A stretch of DNA of 64,000 nucleotides from Oxytricha trifallax. Taxonomy: Eukaryota; Ciliophora; Spirotrichea; Sporadotrichida; Oxytrichidae. The position numbers and the translations under genes were made by a program. Each line of letters begins with the position of its first letter. The first letter of the stretch is position 1. Below are positions 58,855 to 64,000 of the stretch, one piece after another. The stretch spans positions 1-64,000 of the forward strand of contig ARYC01019252.1 in NCBI GenBank assembly GCA_000711775.1. Reading direction: 5' to 3'. Under the pieces are notes generated by a model. That model was not told the DNA's origin, did not search any database, and saw only the letters and a list, made by a program, of their open reading frames with translations.

Positions 58855-60482
58855 ATGCTTAAAGATATAACCAATTTGAATTATAACTCATCCAGAGAGA
58901 TTATTATTGATCTGTCTTAGATTTCTTAAGATAATAATAAAATTATTTTTATTTTAGATTGATGATACGCTTATTCAAGAATTAGAGTTAAGTGGCATCA
59001 TCAGACCTTCTACATTAGCCTATGAGAAAGAAAGCAATCACAGTCTCTCTAAATCATACATTTTTTCTTTGGATAAACTCGTAAAACTCTTAACTCAATT
59101 GAATCCAAAAGGCAATCCCAAGTTTGAAATCAGAGACAATCGACCAAATCATTTCTCTTGCCACTTAAGTCCGAAAGAGATAGATGAAACTGTTTCATAT
59201 AATTATTTTTTTTAAAGAAAATAGATGATCGCATGAAGAAACTCATTTTATAGTAGCAACAGAATGGAGGCTCGCTCATTTGAAAACTCAAATTATGTTT
59301 TATTTTCTTAATCTAATATTAGGTTGAATACTCTAAATGTTAATTATAAAGATTCAACCACTAATCAATTCGAATTATTTTTTAAAAATTGATGAGGAAG
59401 TATTTTTGTTTGATTATCTCCTCCAAGTCTGATCTCTAATAAATCAATCCATGTTCACCCCTACACTCAAACCCCAAGAACCCCTCTATCACTTTGCACA
59501 TATTCCTGGTGCTAGATGAGAGTTTTTTGTTGAGAAGTTCGAAGGAAATTGTCAGATCACCAACAAGTAACTCTAAATTGATTGAGAAATCACCATAAAA
59601 GTAGAGTCATCAAGAAACTACCACAAGTAGCTTGATCTAGCCCTAGATGCATTTTGATAGTCCAAAAACTACTGCTATCTCTACAACACTTGTAAATAAC
59701 ACCAAGAGAGAGTTTGTGCATTTAATTAGTATAATTGGCAAATTTTTTAATTCTTTAAAATTAAAGGTTTAATTGGGACTACAGAGTTCGAGGAGAGTAT
59801 TTCTATGCCAGACCATACTTCGATGATTTTGTGAAGTTCCTACTTACTCTAAGCAATCATATATTATCATTAATACACTAATTGATTTAATATTCAGCTG
59901 AAATCATCTTGAAAGTATGTAACATGTTACAGTAAAACTGAGTCTTTGTTTGAACGATGAAAGGAAAAGAGCGATCGGTATGACATTCTAAATGTTTCAG
60001 AACAAGAAACTAAGAGACTTCAAGAAATCTGTGCTTTCTATCCATGATGAGAGTGACTTTGATTATTGAATTTATACATCAACATATTTCCTATAAGAAT
60101 CCTATATCTTCTTTTATCAAATCACTTTTCAAATAATATAAATTTTGATTTGAGTACTGGGTATTTCATGATTCCCTAAGTGTACCTTCAGAAACAGTCT
60201 GCTAAACAGAATCCAAGCCAAAACTACAAGTTAATGGTCATTAGTGCTACAGACTAATCCAATGTGAAAATTGAAAGTTTGCATTTGTAAACTCTAGTGA
60301 TGGAGAGAGACTATGGACTGATTGCTTCTGCTGACATTTGTGATGAAAATTGTGATCCCGGAACTAAAGACTAAAACCACCATGATTGTGATTCAAGAAG
60401 AGGCAGAGACTACTTTTATGAGATTGGAAAGATCAAAATGGATACTCAAAAAGCTATCTAGTCATTGGTATGCTTAGAGTGA
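58855..60482 (+). CDS. Unrecognised protein with three IESs and four in-frame TGA codons
   Basis: It starts MLKDITNLNYNSSREIIIDL at 58855; the nominal stop is TGA 60480. After a 37-bp IES comes ELSGIIRPSTLAYEKES and then KLLTQLNPKGNPKFEI. From 59397 a frame runs DEEVFLFDYLLQV, SLINQSMFTPTLKPQE and LDLALDAF, joined by a 38-bp intron (59729-59766) to FNWDYRVRGEYFYARPYFDD. Two more pointer joins give SNHLESMQHVTVKLSLCLND and HDESDFDLSTGYFMIPQ; the tail has SADICDENCDPGTKD. Within 59397-59728 the frame meets TGA at 59430, 59517, 59583 and 59655. G is commonest at first codon positions in this frame, as in coding DNA. The alternative open frame lacks that bias. Confidence 0.65.
58917..58953 (+). 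other. 37-bp IES, pointer TTAGATT
   Basis: TTAGATT is at 58917-58923 and 58954-58960, with A/T-rich DNA between. Joining gives IDLSQIDDTLIQELE in one frame. There is no GT at the left end, so it is not a standard intron. Confidence 0.8.
59855..59901 (+). other. 47-bp IES, pointer AATCAT
   Basis: AATCAT at 59855 and 59902. The left frame ends TLSNH and the right frame begins NHLESMQHV, with the codon phase matching at the repeat and shifted by 47 otherwise. A TGA lies just before the second copy in the downstream frame. Confidence 0.7.
60058..60143 (+). other. 86-bp IES, pointer TTTGATT
   Basis: TTTGATT at 60058 and 60144. The left frame otherwise hits TGA three codons later. Joining gives ESDFDLSTGYFMIPQ and reaches a long open 3' part. 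The insert is A/T-rich without GT-AG ends. Confidence 0.8.
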
Positions 60483-61100
60483 GTTGGGATCGAAGAAGGT
60501 CTGATACTATAAATTTATTGTAATTGTTAAGATGATATGCTTTTGTTTTTGAGCTTTGTAATTGTTTGATTTTGTTATTTATATATTTTGGTTTTCATTT
60601 TCTTTTTACTCAAAAATGTTATATCATAAATAAAAGTAATTTAAAAACAGAAAAAGTAGAACAATTAAAATATTAATTGGTAAAATTAATCAGAAATATC
60701 TAAAATTAAGTTTCAAATCGTTGCTGCTATTTTACAATCCATTTGCTGCTGTTGTTAACATATTTTTAATTTAAAATATTTACATTATTTTAACAATTAA
60801 CTTAATAATTATTAAAAAATTTACAATATTTGCACTTATTGTTAGTTTGTTAGTGTTTAACTATTAAATAAAATAGATTTGCAATTCCAAAATAATGTAA
60901 TTATATTGTTCTTTCAAAGACTAGAAATAAAAAATGTTTGTCATCAACCTAAATATCTTAAATTAATATAAGGCGAAGTTTCTTGATAAATTCTTTATTT
61001 TTGCATTAACAACTTCATTTCTAGCTTTATTGAATATTACTTCTTTCTTTCTTTTCAAAGAATTGGGATATTTTTCATATTTAAAGTTTATGAAGCTATG
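60483..61100. other. Spacer between convergent genes
   Basis: AT-rich. A few plus-strand codons follow the nominal TGA at 60480 without a clear continuation. No repeat or RNA gene seen. Confidence 0.4.
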
Positions 61101-61119
61101 GATAAGTAAAATCTAAAAT

Positions 61120-63554
61120 AAAGTGAGCCTACATTTACTTTTAATAAAAATCACTCTATAATTAAATTTCCACTTATATCATTATTTTCAGCAACAACTT
61201 TCCTTAAGTCCATAAGACTTGTATCATCTTCCCATTTCTGTCTATTTTAATTATTGCTTTATCCATATGAATTAAAATTCTCTACATTGTAACTTTACTG
61301 AAGAGGGTACACATCAATCCTGTACTCAAATTGTAATAATTCTTTTGTAATTGTAATTATAAATTATAGGTTAAAATTTTATAGTACTCCTAATCATCAC
61401 TTGTCTCTTCATAGAGATAAAACTTATCAGAAAATTAACTAGAAGAGTTATTAGAATTTTGCCTATTTCTTTAATTTGGATTGTGTTTTTAATTTCCCTA
61501 AAATTGATTTGGTCTTAATTTATTGTTTGATCATATTTATTCGAAAAATAGTAGAATTAAATCAAGATATCATAAAGTTAGTTAAAGCAATATGAATTAA
61601 TAACAAAAACGCTATATTTAAATTTAAATTAATGCAATAATGAAGGAGCCTAAATCTTCATCATACATTTGATCTTTATGATCTAATTGCAAAAGCTTGC
61701 GAATTCTGTAAGATTATAGATAATGAATGGGATTTTCTTAAATTTATTCTATCGCTTATTCAATTGATGAAATCTAAAATTCAACTTAATTTCCTTAAAT
61801 TTGAGAAGTCATTTTATTACACTGTGCAATAAGCTAATCTGATTCAAATTTATTTAATAGTATCATAAACTATACTTATGATAAAATTTTAATGCCAACT
61901 TATAAAGAATCTTTAAAAGTTTATAAGTCTTATCAAGCTTGAAGAGATCTGCAAATTCAACTTTCAATTAAAGCTCTAATTGAATTTTTCCCTCTAAAAT
62001 TTCTTATAATTACATTCCTATTTAAGAAATCCTGAATACTTTGAAAGTTTAAGTTATAAGAGTCTTATGCATATTTAAGGTTTACTAAAGCTCGTACAAT
62101 TTAGAATACACTTGTGTCCCTTCTAATTACAATTAAAATTCAATTTGCTCTTAAATTTGACCTTTTTATAGCAATCTATTAATTATAATCTTAATTTTAA
62201 ACAATTACAACTGATAATCCCCAATGAGAGTGATATCATTAAACACTTGCATGTACTCCTCAAATATTTCATTCTCGTTAAAAATTTACTAATCTCCGTC
62301 CCCACTGGGAGTTTCATTTATATTGTCAACTTCAAGGGAACCTCCATTTTATAACCCTTAATTTCTACCTATGTAAATAATTTCCTCTCCAACGTAGAGG
62401 TTGAACCCCATATCATTAATCAAGTCAACTTTCTCTAGATGTATTTACCGTTGTGTTGTAAGAAATCTTAGAGTTTGTTTTAAGGATTTATTTAACTGAT
62501 GAGACTGTTTTTGTAAAAGTTGGAGGCAGAGTTAGTGAGATTAATATTATATAAGTTTTGGCATTTAAGATTCTTTGATTCCCAGGAATGTTAGAAGGGT
62601 ATCTGTTAAGGGTTCATTCAAATATAAAATAAAATCTAAAATTGATTGAATATAGTTTATAGCAAAATTGAGGAGTTTATCTCTAAGCTGCTGTTAAAGA
62701 TCTTCCATTACTGCTTGAAACTATTATGCTTATTCATGCAAAGTTTATTTTTACTCTAATACTTCAACTTCGATTCCGATCTGTTAGGAAAACTCATCAA
62801 GACTTCTATTGATGCGAGATAAAGGTCGTCCATTTAATTTAGACACAATTTAAAAGACTAATCTTCCATCCTATACTTTAAATGAAACTATATCGCAAGT
62901 AATAATGTACTCTTGCTAAGGCTATTTTTTCTGCGTTGTTATTGAAAAGTTAGATTATTTATTTATTATTGATTTATTTTCAGATTAATCTTTTGGAGAG
63001 AACATACTAAGACCAGCACTTAACTTCGAAAAACTTAAGTATTCTTTCTTTGGGATGAGAGACATGGACATTTTTTTCATACGATTTGAATAGGGAAAGT
63101 CCTTTGGTTTCCACACGACAATCAACAAAAATATCAATTGAAGACATGCTTCTACAATCAACAGCAAGTTAAGTTACTAATCAGTTGCTGATTATTGTGT
63201 TTAATTAGCAATCATTGTTGTCAAAAGCAGGTATAAGGCTGATGCCAACAAAGTTATATGAAATGGATAGTGAAAACTCCAATCATGATGCAATGCTCGT
63301 TTTAAGTCAAAGATTAGAACAGGCCCGTAACTCAACCAAACTGCCACTTCAATTAATATCATAAGAATTTCTGAAATGCCCCCATAGTTATATTGGATGA
63401 ACTCATAGGTGTTCAAGATCGCCATAGCTAAAGAGAGGAAAATTTTTAGTTTTGTAAACCATTTTAGATGCCACCTAATGTTGAAAGTACCGACATTCTC
63501 GAAGTGTAAGTAACGCTTAGTTGCTAAAATTACATATATCAAATAGGGTAGCAT
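61120..63554 (-). CDS. Polytopic membrane protein with a possible PX-like domain
   Basis: From MLPYLIYVILATKRYLHFEN at 63554 the first 200 residues hold about five membrane segments (for example IFLSLAMAILNTY, ITLLASALYLLLTTMI and VEACLQLIFLLIVVW). The pattern resembles the N-terminal TMD0 of ABCC transporters, with KPKDFPYSNRM after the last span. After a junction near 62950 comes a soluble part with YIITCDIVSFKVQDGRLVF and GRPLSRINRSLDEFSQQIG, similar in layout to a PX domain. Helical Gln/Leu-rich pieces follow down to about 61140 (WEDDTSLMDLRKVVAENND). Several MDS or exon joins are unresolved. No ATP-binding cassette is seen, so a transporter identity is not claimed. Confidence 0.5.
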
Positions 63555-63854
63555 TTTTAACAAAAGGTTTATATAGAACTTGTAAGTGCTTTAAAATAAT
63601 GGTAATTAAAAAATTTGTTTATAATAGTACTTCATTTATTTCAGAAAAATAAATAAAATGTAAATTTAAAAATGCTTTATTCATCTTTCACCTCATGCTA
63701 ATTTAATTCATCTTGTAATAAATCATCATTTTATTCCATTTTATTATTATTTTTTTCTTAATCACAATTTATTAAATCAATATATTATTGATAATTATTT
63801 AGATTTAAATTATGAGATTTAAGTTTATTTAAAAACTTGTTTTACTTTTTTATT

Positions 63855-64000
63855 ATCAAAAATCCTTCATTATTCTCTTGAAATGAACTCTAGCTGATAT
63901 AGCATTTGTTATCTCTATCCCTAGTGGTATTACTCTATTTACATTTATTATTAAACTTCCCATATAAACAGATAATAAATCATTGAAAATATTCTTATAG
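63855..64000 (-). CDS. Partial gene at window edge, possibly P4-ATPase-like
   Basis: A minus-strand frame enters from beyond the window. It reads FNDLLSVYMGSLIINVNRVI, then PLGIEITNAISARVHFKRIM, and ends KDF at TGA near 63857. The string VIPLGIEITNAISARV loosely recalls the IPISLxVTLE membrane motif of lipid-flipping P4-ATPases, with a following basic/acidic patch. It is short, and another frame is also open here, so this is only a hint. Confidence 0.25.

Noticed and set aside
59399-59728. Open frame without TGA (MRKYFCLIISSK...) as the real exon
   Set aside because: Its G content is highest at third codon positions, unlike coding DNA here, and it joins the supported downstream exon only through a weak donor. 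It is kept as an alternative in the finding on in-frame TGA.
1-64000. Somatic (macronuclear) chromosome of a Tetrahymena- or Paramecium-like ciliate
   Set aside because: Pointer-flanked non-intron inserts, a strand-switched gene and a transposon within an exon do not fit a functional somatic chromosome.
1-64000. tRNA, rRNA or CRISPR features
   Set aside because: I found no cloverleaf with a proper anticodon arm, no rRNA-like conserved block and no regularly spaced direct-repeat array. The box A/B-like strings belong to the retroposon copies.

Overview
The window reads as germline (micronuclear) DNA of a stichotrich-type spirotrich ciliate, close in style to Oxytricha or Stylonychia. TAA and TAG are read as Gln throughout, TGA is the normal stop, the DNA is very AT-rich and introns are short (about 30-105 bp). 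The germline reading rests on the genes themselves. Many are interrupted by AT-rich inserts that lack GT-AG ends but are bounded by 4-9 bp direct repeats (pointers). Removing the insert plus one repeat copy restores the reading frame and often a conserved motif. These behave as internally eliminated sequences (IESs) between macronuclear-destined segments (MDSs). One gene, a CD36/LIMP-2 homologue, is scrambled: consecutive pieces lie on opposite strands and share the 9-bp pointer TATACTGAC.

Layout. 1-10 kb: an E2F-partner DP gene with three IESs, an endosulfine, an unrecognised gene, IFT22 and a coiled-coil gene. 10.3-11 kb: first copy of a 0.69-kb retroposon-like repeat. 11.1-14.4 kb: the scrambled CD36 locus. 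14.5-20 kb: a coiled-coil gene carrying a 2.2-kb foldback transposon in an exon, with a 7-bp target duplication in phase. 20-27 kb: mostly germline-limited, very AT-rich DNA with several palindromic MITE-like elements. 27-29 kb: a small HTH gene and orphan coding scraps. 29.5-46.2 kb: a coiled-coil gene, a TBC RabGAP, PIGH, a large RCC1 protein, two unrecognised genes and a small secreted Cys-rich protein. 46.4-50.6 kb: a vWA protein. 51.3-52 kb: the second retroposon copy. 52-58.7 kb: CNOT10, COQ7-like and U2AF2, all on the minus strand. 58.9-60.5 kb: a plus-strand gene with three IESs and four in-frame TGA codons that would fit Trp. 61-63.6 kb: a membrane protein with a possible PX domain. 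The right edge holds a short fragment.

The genes are ordinary housekeeping and ciliary functions (cell-cycle transcription, PP2A control, IFT, GPI anchors, mRNA decay, splicing, ubiquinone), each expected on its own macronuclear nanochromosome. The system of interest is the DNA rearrangement: IESs from 25 bp to 2.2 kb, one splitting the RabGAP arginine-finger motif, one abutting a splice acceptor, and one transposon in the position of an IES. All coordinates and junctions were worked out by eye; no search or alignment was run.
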